Assembly (NCBI GenBank): GCA_937949945.1
Contig: CALFEQ010000085.1
Location: 1 to 64,000, forward strand
Reading direction: 5' to 3'
Length of the DNA stretch: 64,000 nucleotides
Source: an uncultured Myxococcales bacterium
GTDB lineage: Bacteria > Myxococcota_A > Polyangia > Polyangiales > Polyangiaceae
Shown in pieces: positions 1 to 8,098 of this stretch (within the stretch, counting starts at the first letter, position 1; every line of letters begins with the position of its first letter). The notes below the pieces were generated by a model. The model ran no database searches. It was not told the origin of the DNA and was given only the letters and a program-made list of their open reading frames with translations. The translations under genes were made by a program, and so were the position numbers.

Positions 1-633
1 GAGTGGATCGCGAAGCTGCCGAGCGAGGCGGAGCGCGACCTCTTGCGCGCGATCTGGCTGTTCGAGCGGAGGCGTCACGCCGAGGTCGTCGACGTCCTCG
101 AGCGAGGGCTCGTCGCCGCGCGCAAGGACCCGTGGCTGCTCAAATGGACGACGCTCTCCGCGCTGAACCTCTCGAGGCAGCTCGGGCTCGCCGACCGGGC
201 CGTGGCGCGCCGCCTCGCGACCGTCCTGCGCGAGCCGTTCGCCGTCGAGGCGCATCGGACCCCGAGGCTCCAGGCCGCCGTCGACCTCGCGCGTGCCTCC
301 GGAGACGTGCGCCTCTGCATCGAGATCGTCGACTCCATCGACCCGTTCCCGATGTCGGTCCCCTTCCACGAGGCGCGCGTCGACTGCTACGAGCGCGCCA
401 ACGATCCTCGCCTCCCCGCCGCACGCGCCGCCCTCGGCCGCATCCAGGTCCATACCCTCTCGTTCGGCGCGGACCTCCCCGACGCCCCGCGCGCCAAGCG
501 ACCGAGGCTCACGGCGGGCGACCTCGTCGTGGACGCCGGCGCGCCGCCGGCGCGAGACGGGGTCGAGACCCACGAGCCCGACCTCGACGGGGGCGCCGAC
601 GCCGGCCCGGACGCAAAAACGGAATCCCAGTAA
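1..633 (+). CDS. helical-repeat (TPR-like) protein, C-terminal part
   Basis: The reading frame is open from the first base, so the start lies outside the window; 210 residues are visible. They are rich in Leu, Ala and Arg with a repeating helical pattern like a TPR or other solenoid (for example FERRRHAEVVDVLERGL and PWLLKWTTLSALNLS). The end is a low-complexity Asp/Gly/Pro tail. No catalytic motif is visible. It lies 27 bp upstream of two pilin-like genes on the same strand, so a role in assembling or regulating a pilus-like structure is possible, but this rests only on position. Confidence 0.7.
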   Translation, partial: EWIAKLPSEAERDLLRAIWLFERRRHAEVVDVLERGLVAARKDPWLLKWTTLSALNLSRQLGLADRAVARRLATVLREPFAVEAHRTPRLQAAVDLARASGDVRLCIEIVDSIDPFPMSVPFHEARVDCYERANDPRLPAARAALGRIQVHTLSFGADLPDAPRAKRPRLTAGDLVVDAGAPPARDGVETHEPDLDGGADAGPDAKTESQ

Positions 634-660
634 GCGGCGGCCCCTGCTATCGTACGACGC

Positions 661-1200
661 GTGCGTCGCGGCTTTTCCGCAGTAGAGTTGATGAACTTCC
701 TCGCGTTCGCGGCGCTCCTGACCGCGGCCGGGATGTACGCGCTCGCGCGCTACGTCCGTCACGGGAAGACAGCGGAGGCGCGGGAGTCCGTGACGCGGCT
801 GGCCGTCGGGGCGGCCGACTACTACAACCGCTCCGACGCGACGCAGCCGGCGGGCGCCGCGCCACAAGCCGTCCACGCCATGCGTCACTTCCCGCCGAGC
901 TCGCGCGCTCCGGTCCCGGAGGACCCCCTCCACGTGCGCGGGAAGAAGTACCAGAGCACCGCGTTCGACTGGGCGGCGAGCCCGTGGCGCGACCTCGGGT
1001 TCTCGATCGTCCAGCCGCAGTGCTACCAGTACTCGTTCGAGTCCTCGGGCGCAGGCGCGTCCGCCAAGGCGACGGTGATCGCCGAGGGTGACCTCGACGG
1101 CGACGGGACGCGTTCCAGGTACTCCCTCACGGTCGCGCCCGACGAGAGCCTCACCGCCGTCGTCGCGAAGGAGATCACGACGACGGATCCGGAGGAGTGA
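661..1200 (+). CDS. type IV prepilin-like protein
   Basis: A 179-residue protein with a GTG start and a short prepilin leader. The sequence RRG|FSAVEL has Gly before the cut, Phe at mature position 1 and Glu at position 5, followed by a hydrophobic helix to about residue 30. These are the hallmarks of a substrate of prepilin peptidase. A DLDGDG loop near residue 144 resembles the acidic turn in many deltaproteobacterial pilins and may bind calcium. The next gene overlaps its stop by one base (TGATG). It is probably a minor pilin or pseudopilin; no pilB, pilC or pilD is in the window, so which machine it serves is unknown. Confidence 0.8.
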   Translation: MRRGFSAVELMNFLAFAALLTAAGMYALARYVRHGKTAEARESVTRLAVGAADYYNRSDATQPAGAAPQAVHAMRHFPPSSRAPVPEDPLHVRGKKYQSTAFDWAASPWRDLGFSIVQPQCYQYSFESSGAGASAKATVIAEGDLDGDGTRSRYSLTVAPDESLTAVVAKEITTTDPEE

Positions 1201-1676
1201 TGCGCCGGTTCACCCCGATCGAGCTGGCGCTCGGCGTGTCGCTCCTCGGATCGGTCGCCGCGGTGGCGGTCCCCGTCTTCGTCCGGAACGTCCATGCCTC
1301 CAGGCTCAGCGAGCCCGTCGACGGCCTCGCTCGTCTCGGCGCGGCCGCCATCGCGTACGCGGAGGCACACGGCGAGTTCCCGCCGAGCGCGCCGCTCACG
1401 CCCGCGACGCCGCCGCGGGGAACCAAGGAGGTCGACCCGCCCGACACGTGGGACCATCCGACGTGGACCGCGCTCGGGTTCCGAGCCGCGCCGGAGGGCG
1501 TCCCGCACGCCTACGCGTACTCGTTCGAATCGACGGGGACCGAGTTCGTCGCGCAGGCCAGAGGCGACCTCGACGGCGACGGCATCCTCAGCACGTTCGA
1601 GATCCGCGGTGCCGTGCGCCCAGACGGACCCCCGGCCCTCGAGCCCGGGATGTACGTGGAGGCCGAGCTCGAATGA
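1200..1676 (+). CDS. type IV prepilin-like protein with non-canonical leader
   Basis: A 158-residue protein starting at the ATG that overlaps the previous stop. Its N-terminus MRR|FTPIEL aligns with the prepilin site: Glu is at mature position 5 and a hydrophobic helix follows, but Arg replaces the usual Gly before the cut. It contains DLDGDG near residue 123 and a YAYSFES segment similar to YQYSFES in its neighbour, so the pair looks like an old duplication. The Gly change could reduce or prevent cleavage by prepilin peptidase, as noted for some GspK-like minor components. The next gene starts inside its stop codon (ATGA), which suggests translational coupling. Confidence 0.75.
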   Translation: MRRFTPIELALGVSLLGSVAAVAVPVFVRNVHASRLSEPVDGLARLGAAAIAYAEAHGEFPPSAPLTPATPPRGTKEVDPPDTWDHPTWTALGFRAAPEGVPHAYAYSFESTGTEFVAQARGDLDGDGILSTFEIRGAVRPDGPPALEPGMYVEAELE

Positions 1677-2587
1677 CGTCCGCCGCCGTCGCGCCCTCGC
1701 GTCGCTCGTTCGTCGGCGTGCTCGGGAGCGTCTTGGCGGTCCTGCTCTGCGCGACGGGGATTCACCTCGTACAGCCGAAGCTCGCGGCGAGCGCAATGGC
1801 CGCGAAGCGCGACGACATCCTCGTCCTCCCTCCGCCCGAGCAGCTCCGCGCCATGACGTTCGGGTACCGCGCGGCAGCGGCCGACCTCGTCTGGGCGAAG
1901 CTCATCGTCGAGCACGGCCTCCACTGGCAGGAGCGAAGGGCGTTTCCGGACATCTACGACTACATCGACGCGATCATCGCGCTCCAGCCCGACCATCCCC
2001 TCCTCTACCAGTTCGTCGACTCCCTCATCCTCTTCGTGCCGACGGGCGCGACGGAGGAGGACGCGCGGCGTGCCCGCGCCTACCTCGAACGCGGGACGCG
2101 CGAGCGGCCGTACGATCCCGAGACGTGGCTGCACTACGGCCAGTACGTGGCGTTCCTGGGCCCGTCGTTCTTGAAGGAGCAGAAGGAGCGTGACGAGTGG
2201 CGGAGGGACGGCGCGCTCGCGATCGCGCATGCCGTGGAGCTCGGCGCCTCCGCGGATCGCTCGCTCTCCGCGGTCTCCATCCTCGCGAAGTCGGGAGAGA
2301 CGCAGGCCGCGATCCAGCACATCCAGCGCGCGTACGCCCTCGCCGACGACGAGGAGACACGGCGCCAGCTCCGGATCAAGCTCGAGAGGCTCCAGGCGTC
2401 GCACGACGCGGAGATGGCCGTCTCGCGCGTCGAAGGCGAGTGGCGCGCCCGCTACCCCTTCGTCTCGCGCAGCGCGGCGCTCCTGCTCGGGCCGCACCGC
2501 TCGCCCGCGGAGTGCGCCGGCCCGCAGTCGTACCGGGATCCGCGATGCCCGCACGACTGGTCCGCGGTCGTCGGCGAGGGCCCGTGA
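1673..2587 (+). CDS. membrane-anchored helical-repeat protein
   Basis: A 304-residue protein with one N-terminal membrane segment (about residues 12-33), so it is probably anchored in the inner membrane with a periplasmic body. The body is helical and TPR-like (for example IIALQPDHPLLYQFVDSLIL and RAYLERGTRERPYDPETW). The C-terminus carries two Cys (AECAGP and DPRCPHDW) that could form a disulfide. It overlaps the second pilin gene by four bases, so the two pilins and this protein are probably made together. It may help assemble the pilin-like subunits; no enzyme motif is visible. Confidence 0.7.
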   Translation: MTSAAVAPSRRSFVGVLGSVLAVLLCATGIHLVQPKLAASAMAAKRDDILVLPPPEQLRAMTFGYRAAAADLVWAKLIVEHGLHWQERRAFPDIYDYIDAIIALQPDHPLLYQFVDSLILFVPTGATEEDARRARAYLERGTRERPYDPETWLHYGQYVAFLGPSFLKEQKERDEWRRDGALAIAHAVELGASADRSLSAVSILAKSGETQAAIQHIQRAYALADDEETRRQLRIKLERLQASHDAEMAVSRVEGEWRARYPFVSRSAALLLGPHRSPAECAGPQSYRDPRCPHDWSAVVGEGP

Positions 2588-2590
2588 TCC

Positions 2591-3661
2591 TCACTCGACG
2601 AGGATCGTCCGAAGGCTCAGCATCGAGTTCTCGTTCGACGACCCGATCTTGCCCCACACGCTGATCTCGTAGAGGCCCGGCTGTCCCCTGTCCGAGAGCG
2701 GGACGTCGACGGACAGCTTCTGTCCCGAGATGTTCACGACGATCGGCGTGACGAAGCCCGGGCCCCAGTACATCTGGTACGGCTTCGGCACCGGGTACGT
2801 CCGCCGCTTGTTGAGCTCGCTCGGCGAGAGCGGCTTCGGCAGCGGGAGGCGCGCGACGCCGACGCCGGTCGGACGCACGTTCGCCGCGAGCGTCGCCTCG
2901 ACGTGCACGGTGGCGCCGACCTTGGCCTTGCGCGGCAGCGGCGCATACGTCCCGTACTCGTCGACGAACTCCTGCGTGAAGCAGGGCACCGGGAGCTCCG
3001 TCGCGGTCTCCTTCGACTGGGCGATGCCGATGCCCACCTTCGTATGTGAAGGCTTGAGGATGTTCCTCCGGTGACCGTCGTTCGGCGGCACCTCGTCGTA
3101 GAAGAGCGACTCGGCGCGCTCGATCTGCTTCGGGTCGATGAGCGGGTTCGGATCGACGGATCGCTTCGCCTCGTCCGTGAAGCAGAGCGCGTTCTCGAGG
3201 ACCATGTGCGTCCCGCCGGCCTCGGTGTAGCGCTGCTCGGGCACGGATCCGTCGCTCCCCCAGTGCCCGAGGTAGCCGAGACGCACCATGTCCTCGGCGT
3301 GCCTCTGCCCTGCGATCGTCGCCGGTCCCTCGTCCAGCTCGACCGGAGCGAGCCCGTGTGCGCGCCGGTCCCGGTTGATGAGGGCGAGCATGTAGCGCCG
3401 CGCCTCCGGGATCGTCAGGAGCTCGTTCGGCCGCTCGACGGCGCCTTCCTTCGGAGCGGCCGCATCATCCGAGCGCGCGGGCGGAGCCGCGACGTCGCTC
3501 GTCGCCGGCGAGCGCGCCGGCGCGCCCGTTGCCGCCGAGGAGCTCGTACCGCGAGCCGCAGCCGGACCGCCTGCACAAGCCGCAGGCGCCGCCGCGAGAC
3601 AGGCCGCGAGGCACGCGACCAGCACCGATGCGGGCCGGATGGCCGTATGGGCGCTGCCCAT
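2591..3661 (-). CDS. CAP (SCP/PR1)-domain secreted protein
   Basis: A 356-residue protein with an N-terminal signal peptide ending in Cys-containing stretches (LAACLAAAPAACAGG), compatible with a lipoprotein, then a Ala/Ser/Pro-rich linker to about residue 75. The CAP domain follows: LALINRDRRAHGLAPVEL, then HAEDMVRLGYLGHWG, and GHRRNILKPSHTKVGIGIA, which is the CAP2-type signature. The last 120 residues look like a beta-sandwich. CAP proteins are extracytoplasmic, but their bacterial function is mostly unknown. The start lies only 21 bp from the divergent nagZ start, so the two genes share a very short promoter region. Confidence 0.85.
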   Translation of the reverse strand: MGSAHTAIRPASVLVACLAACLAAAPAACAGGPAAARGTSSSAATGAPARSPATSDVAAPPARSDDAAAPKEGAVERPNELLTIPEARRYMLALINRDRRAHGLAPVELDEGPATIAGQRHAEDMVRLGYLGHWGSDGSVPEQRYTEAGGTHMVLENALCFTDEAKRSVDPNPLIDPKQIERAESLFYDEVPPNDGHRRNILKPSHTKVGIGIAQSKETATELPVPCFTQEFVDEYGTYAPLPRKAKVGATVHVEATLAANVRPTGVGVARLPLPKPLSPSELNKRRTYPVPKPYQMYWGPGFVTPIVVNISGQKLSVDVPLSDRGQPGLYEISVWGKIGSSNENSMLSLRTILVE

Positions 3662-3682
3662 GATCGTGGTAGACCATAGCGG

Positions 3683-4813
3683 ATGGCCGGGCCCCTGTCC
3701 GTCCTATGTGGAGAGCTCGTCGTGGTCGGGCTCGCCGGTCCCGAGCTCTCGACGAGCGAAGAGCGGGCGCTCGAGCGCGGCGAGCGCGGCGGCGTCGTCC
3801 TGTTCAAGCGCAACGTCCCGCCGGGAGCGAGCGGGCTTCTCTCCGTCGCCTCGCTGACGCGCGCGGTGGCGACGGCCGCGTCGCGCGCGCCCGGTGTCGA
3901 CGCGCCCGTGCTCGTCGCGATCGATCAGGAGGGCGGCCGCGTGATGCGCATCGGTCCCCCTGCCCTCGCGCTGCCGCCGATGCGAAAGATCGGCGACCTC
4001 GGTGACGTCGACCTCACCGAGCGGCTCGCGGAGGCGCAGGCACGCGAGCTCGCCGCGCTCGGCATCACGATGAGCTTCGCCCCGGTGGCCGACGTCCACA
4101 CGCGTCCCGAGAACCCGGTCATCGGCGACCGCGCCTTCGGGGTCACGCCCGAGACCGTGGCTCGCTTCGCGGGCGCTTGGGCACGCGGCCTCCAGCGCGG
4201 CGGCGTGCTCTCCTGCGCGAAGCACTTCCCCGGACACGGCGACACGCTGCTCGACTCGCACCTCGCGCTGCCGCGCGTCGACCGCCCCCGCGACGAGCTC
4301 GAGAAGATCGAGATCGCGCCCTTCCGCGCCCTCGCCCGGGAGCCGGCGATCGCCTCCATGATGACGGCGCACGTCGTCTATCCGGCCCTCGATCCCGACC
4401 GACCGGCCACGCTGTCGCGCGCAATCAGCACCGATCTGCTCCGCGGCACGCTACGCTTCGAAGGCGTGCTCTTCTCCGACGATCTGGAGATGAAGGCGAT
4501 CCAGTGCTCGGCGGGCGAAGCCGCCGTGCTCGCCGTCGCCGCTGGCTGCGACGCGCTGCTCGTCTGCTCGCGCGAAGACCTCGCCGGCGAGGTCCACGGC
4601 GCCCTCGTGCGCGAGGCCGAGTCGTCACCGGCGTTCCGGGCGCGTTGCGAAGAGGCCTTCGACCGCTTCGTCGCGATGCGACGCCGAGCGGCGCCGCGAC
4701 CGATCGTCGACGCGGCCGAGCTCGGCCGCGTGTTCGAAGGCTCCGCTGCGATCGCGAACGAGCTCGCGACCCGCCTTCGAGAGCACGGAAGCCAGGAGAG
4801 CGCGCCATCATGA
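3683..4813 (+). CDS. nagZ: beta-N-acetylhexosaminidase (GH3)
   Basis: A 376-residue glycoside hydrolase family 3 protein. NagZ removes N-acetylglucosamine from muropeptides during cell-wall recycling. It has the NagZ signature KHFPGHGDTLLDSH (residues about 180-193, with the Asp-His dyad at 191/193) and FSDDLEM (about 264-270) with the nucleophile Asp. EGGRVMRIG matches the substrate-binding loop. No signal peptide is evident, consistent with a cytoplasmic enzyme. The ATG used gives a short extension before the usual start (near GELVVVGLAG), so a later GTG is possible. Its stop overlaps the hutI start (ATGA). Confidence 0.92.
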   Translation: MAGPLSVLCGELVVVGLAGPELSTSEERALERGERGGVVLFKRNVPPGASGLLSVASLTRAVATAASRAPGVDAPVLVAIDQEGGRVMRIGPPALALPPMRKIGDLGDVDLTERLAEAQARELAALGITMSFAPVADVHTRPENPVIGDRAFGVTPETVARFAGAWARGLQRGGVLSCAKHFPGHGDTLLDSHLALPRVDRPRDELEKIEIAPFRALAREPAIASMMTAHVVYPALDPDRPATLSRAISTDLLRGTLRFEGVLFSDDLEMKAIQCSAGEAAVLAVAAGCDALLVCSREDLAGEVHGALVREAESSPAFRARCEEAFDRFVAMRRRAAPRPIVDAAELGRVFEGSAAIANELATRLREHGSQESAPS

Positions 4814-6078
4814 GCCTCGATCACCTGCGTGATCGCCTCGTCGGAATCACCGCGAAGCGGATCGTCACCTGCGACGTCAAGCTCGCGACGCCGGACAACC
4901 CCCTCGGCGTCGTCGAGGACGCCGCCATCCTCTACGACGAGCACTCGATAAGCTGGATCGGCCCGCGCGCCATGGCCGAGGACAAGGTCGAGCTGGTCGA
5001 CTACGGCGACCGCGTCATCACGCCCGGCCTGATCGACTCGCACACGCATTCGGCATGGGTCGGCTCCCGGCACAACGAGTACGCGATGCGCATGGCCGGC
5101 GCCGACTACCGCGAAATCGCGAAGGCCGGAGGCGGCATCCTCGCGACGTACCGCGCCGTGGCGAAGGCCTCCGAGGAAGAGATCTTCTGGGAGCTCGCGG
5201 CGCGCCTGCGGCGCATGGCGGAGCTCGGGGTCACGACCGTCGAGGTCAAGAGCGGCTACGGGCTCGACCCCGACGGGGAGCGCAAGCAGCTCCGCGCGAT
5301 CGCCCGCGCCCGCGCGGACGGCTCGCTCCCGAGCATCGTCGCGACGTACCTCGCGCTGCACGCCGTCCCCGAGAGCGCTCGCGGCAACCGCGATCACTAC
5401 GTCCTCCGCGCCACGTCGATGGTCAAGGAGGTCGCCGACCAGAAGCTCGCCCACTTCGTCGACGCGTACGTCGACCAGAACGCCTTCAACGTCGACGAGG
5501 CCCGCCTCGTCTGCGACGCGGCGAAGCGCGCCGGGCTCGGCGTCCGGCTCCACGTCGGTCAGTTCGCCGACGTCGGCGGCGCCCAGCTCGCCGCCGACGT
5601 CGGCGCGAAATCGGCCGACCACCTCGAGAACGTCGACGCCGAGGGCATCGAGGCGCTCGCGCGCGCCGGCGTCGCCGCGACGCTCCTGCCCGTGGCGAGC
5701 TTCACCCTCGGACAGCAGGCGCCGCCCGTCCACGCGCTGCGCGAGGCGAACGTCTCGCTCGTCGTCGCGAGCGACGCCAACCCGGGCACGGCGCCGACCG
5801 AGAGCCTGCCGCTCGCGATGGCGCTCGCCGTGCCGATGTACGGCCTGACGCCGACCGAGGTCATCCTCGGCGTGACGCGCAACGCTGCGCTCTCGCTCGG
5901 GCTCGCCGGCGCCGGCGTGTCGCGGCCGCGCGGCTCGCTCGTCGCGGGCGCACGCGCCGACATCGTCGTCTGGGACCTGCCCCACGAGCTCGCGCTCGTC
6001 CAGCCGTGGGGCGCGCCGAAGACGCACCTCGTGCTGCGCGCCGGCCGGCCCATCGCGGGCTCGGCCCGCCGCGACTGA
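4810..6078 (+). CDS. hutI: imidazolonepropionase
   Basis: A 422-residue amidohydrolase. HutI opens 4-imidazolone-5-propanoate to N-formimino-L-glutamate, the third step of histidine degradation. Metal and substrate motifs are intact: DSHTHSAWVGSRHNEY, EIAKAGGGI, VKSGYGLD, LHVGQFAD and VASDANPGT. The length fits the family. The ATG overlaps the nagZ stop by four bases, an odd partner, because the other hut genes (hutH, hutU, hutG) are not in the window. The gene converges on the ABC importer genes with only 29 bp between the stops. Confidence 0.95.
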   Translation: MSLDHLRDRLVGITAKRIVTCDVKLATPDNPLGVVEDAAILYDEHSISWIGPRAMAEDKVELVDYGDRVITPGLIDSHTHSAWVGSRHNEYAMRMAGADYREIAKAGGGILATYRAVAKASEEEIFWELAARLRRMAELGVTTVEVKSGYGLDPDGERKQLRAIARARADGSLPSIVATYLALHAVPESARGNRDHYVLRATSMVKEVADQKLAHFVDAYVDQNAFNVDEARLVCDAAKRAGLGVRLHVGQFADVGGAQLAADVGAKSADHLENVDAEGIEALARAGVAATLLPVASFTLGQQAPPVHALREANVSLVVASDANPGTAPTESLPLAMALAVPMYGLTPTEVILGVTRNAALSLGLAGAGVSRPRGSLVAGARADIVVWDLPHELALVQPWGAPKTHLVLRAGRPIAGSARRD

Positions 6079-6107
6079 CGCCGCGCCTCGTCCGCGACGC
6101 GCTCGCC

Positions 6108-7022
6108 TCACCCGTCGGGATGCTTGCCGAGCCCGGCCGGAGGCCGCGCATCCCCTCGCGCGCGGCGGCTCACGAGCGCGAGCGCGACGAGCGTCGCGGC
6201 GAACGGAAGGATCGCGAAGAGCTGCGACGGGACCTTCGTCTGGTTCTGGAGGACGATCTGCAGCGCGTCGAGGGCGGCGAACGCGAGGCACGCGCCGACC
6301 GCCGGCCACGGCCGCCACCGGGCGACGATCACCGCCGCGAGCGCGATGAAGCCCCTCCCACCGGTCATGCCGGCCTGGAACTGATGCAGCTCGAACGCGA
6401 GCGCCGTCCCGCCGAGCCCGCAGACCGCGCCACCGATCGTGACCGCGAGCGTCCGCGTCCACCCGACGTCCACACCGACCGCCTGCGCGGCGGACGGGTC
6501 CTCCCCGCAGGCGCGCAGCCGCAGGCCGAACCGCGTACGTCGGAGCGACCACGAGAGTAGCGCTGCCGAGACCAGCGTGAGGAGCAGGAACGGATCGAGG
6601 AGCGTGCGCGCGAGCGGCCCCATGTGCTCGAACGGCTCGAGGCCCCGCACGCTCGGGGAGTTCGAGCTCGATCCGTAGAGCGCACGGAGGACGACGCGCG
6701 TCCCGCCGGCGGCGGCGAGGTTGATCGCGAGGCCGCTCACGATGGCGTCGATGCGTCCCCACACGACCACGGCCGCGTGTACGAGCCCGATCGCGGCGCC
6801 GCAGAGGACGCCCGCGAGAAGACCCATCGCGGCGCTCTCGGTCGCGCCCTGCACGGCGACCGCGGCGAGCGCGGACGAGAGCAGAATGCCCTCGAGGGCG
6901 ATGTTGACCACCCCGCTGCGCTCGCTCACGACGCCGCCGAGCGCGGCGCACGCGTAGGGGATCGTCATGCGCGCCGTCTGCGCGAGCATCGTCCCGGACA
7001 CGATGACCTCGAGCGCGCTCAT
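6108..7022 (-). CDS. BMP-type nucleoside/sugar ABC transporter permease
   Basis: A 304-residue integral membrane protein with about eight to nine hydrophobic segments. Motifs match the second permease of BMP-family importers (YufQ/PnrE-like): ALGGVVSERSGVVNIALEG near the N-terminus, LRACGEDPSAAQAVGVDV, and GMTGGRGFIALAAVI. It overlaps the stop of the first permease by four bases, so it is the third gene of a tightly coupled ATPase-permease-permease operon. The substrate is probably a nucleoside, but this rests on family only. Confidence 0.88.
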   Translation of the reverse strand: MSALEVIVSGTMLAQTARMTIPYACAALGGVVSERSGVVNIALEGILLSSALAAVAVQGATESAAMGLLAGVLCGAAIGLVHAAVVVWGRIDAIVSGLAINLAAAGGTRVVLRALYGSSSNSPSVRGLEPFEHMGPLARTLLDPFLLLTLVSAALLSWSLRRTRFGLRLRACGEDPSAAQAVGVDVGWTRTLAVTIGGAVCGLGGTALAFELHQFQAGMTGGRGFIALAAVIVARWRPWPAVGACLAFAALDALQIVLQNQTKVPSQLFAILPFAATLVALALVSRRARGDARPPAGLGKHPDG

Positions 7023-8098
7023 CCCGCCCCCTTCGTCGAGGCGACCGGCGCCGCCGAGACCGCACGCCGGAGGCGTACGTCCGTGAGCGCCACCGCGACG
7101 ATCACGACGCCCTGGAGCACGTCCATCAGCTCCTTCGGCACGTGGGCGTTGAGCGCCAGGCCGCCCTGCTGGAGCGTGCCGAAGAGGAGGGCCGCGAGGA
7201 CGAGGCCGGCCGCGCTCCCGCGACCGAGCAGCGCGACGGCGATGCCGCCGAAGCCGGCGCCCGCGCCGAGCCCTTCCTCGAAGTACCCCTTGTAGCCGAG
7301 CACGGTCCCGAGGCTCGCCGCGCCCGCGACGGCGCCCGAGGCCACGAGGGCCTGCGCCAGGCGCCGGCGCACGGGCACGTGCTCCGCCTCCATCGCGCGC
7401 GCGTTCTTTCCGATGAGCCCGATCTCCCGACCGAAGCGCGTCCGCTCGTGGGCGACCATCACCGCGACCGTCGCCACCACGGCGGCGACGATCGCGAAGC
7501 TCACGGCGCTCCCGCGGAACGCGGACAAGGCGACCTCGAGGCGCGGCACCCGCGCGCCTGGCACGACGTCGGCCGTACGGACCGATCCCGCGAGCGCGAG
7601 CCCGCTCGCGAGGAGCAGCCCCACGAGGCCGTCGGCGATGCGGTTCATCACGATCGTCGAGATGACCTCGTGCGCTCCGAAGCGCGCCTTCATGAGCGCG
7701 GGCACCGCCGCCCAGGCCGCACCGGCGCCCATGGCCGCCGCCAAGGTCACGGGCAGAGCCACGATCGCCGGCGTTCCGTGAGGCAGCCGCGAGCCGACGA
7801 CGCCGGCCGCGAGGCTCGCGACGGCGAGCTGCCCTTCGGCGCCGATGTTGAACAGGCCGGCGCGAAGCGCGAGATCCACGGCGAGGCCGGTGAACAGGAG
7901 CGGCGTCGCCTTGAACAACACCTGCCCCGCGCCATAGCTCGTGCCCCACGTCCCTTCGAAGAGGAGCCCGGCCATCTCCCGCGGTGACGCGCCATAGAGC
8001 CAGACGAGGAGACAGAACGCGAGCCACCCGGCCGCGAGACCGGCGACCGCCGGCGTCCGGAAGAGATCGCCGATCGCGCGCGACGCCACGTCCTTCAT
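7019..8098 (-). CDS. BMP-type nucleoside/sugar ABC transporter permease
   Basis: A 359-residue membrane protein. Family motifs are ATPLLFTGLAVDLALRAGLF, FNIGAEGQLAVASLAAG and FGAHEVISTIVMNRIADGLV, as in YufP/PnrD-type permeases, and GIAVALLGRGSAAGLVLAAL sits near the C-terminus. Start and stop both overlap the neighbouring transporter genes by four bases. It should form the membrane channel with the downstream permease, driven by the upstream tandem ATPase. Confidence 0.9.
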   Translation of the reverse strand: MKDVASRAIGDLFRTPAVAGLAAGWLAFCLLVWLYGASPREMAGLLFEGTWGTSYGAGQVLFKATPLLFTGLAVDLALRAGLFNIGAEGQLAVASLAAGVVGSRLPHGTPAIVALPVTLAAAMGAGAAWAAVPALMKARFGAHEVISTIVMNRIADGLVGLLLASGLALAGSVRTADVVPGARVPRLEVALSAFRGSAVSFAIVAAVVATVAVMVAHERTRFGREIGLIGKNARAMEAEHVPVRRRLAQALVASGAVAGAASLGTVLGYKGYFEEGLGAGAGFGGIAVALLGRGSAAGLVLAALLFGTLQQGGLALNAHVPKELMDVLQGVVIVAVALTDVRLRRAVSAAPVASTKGAG

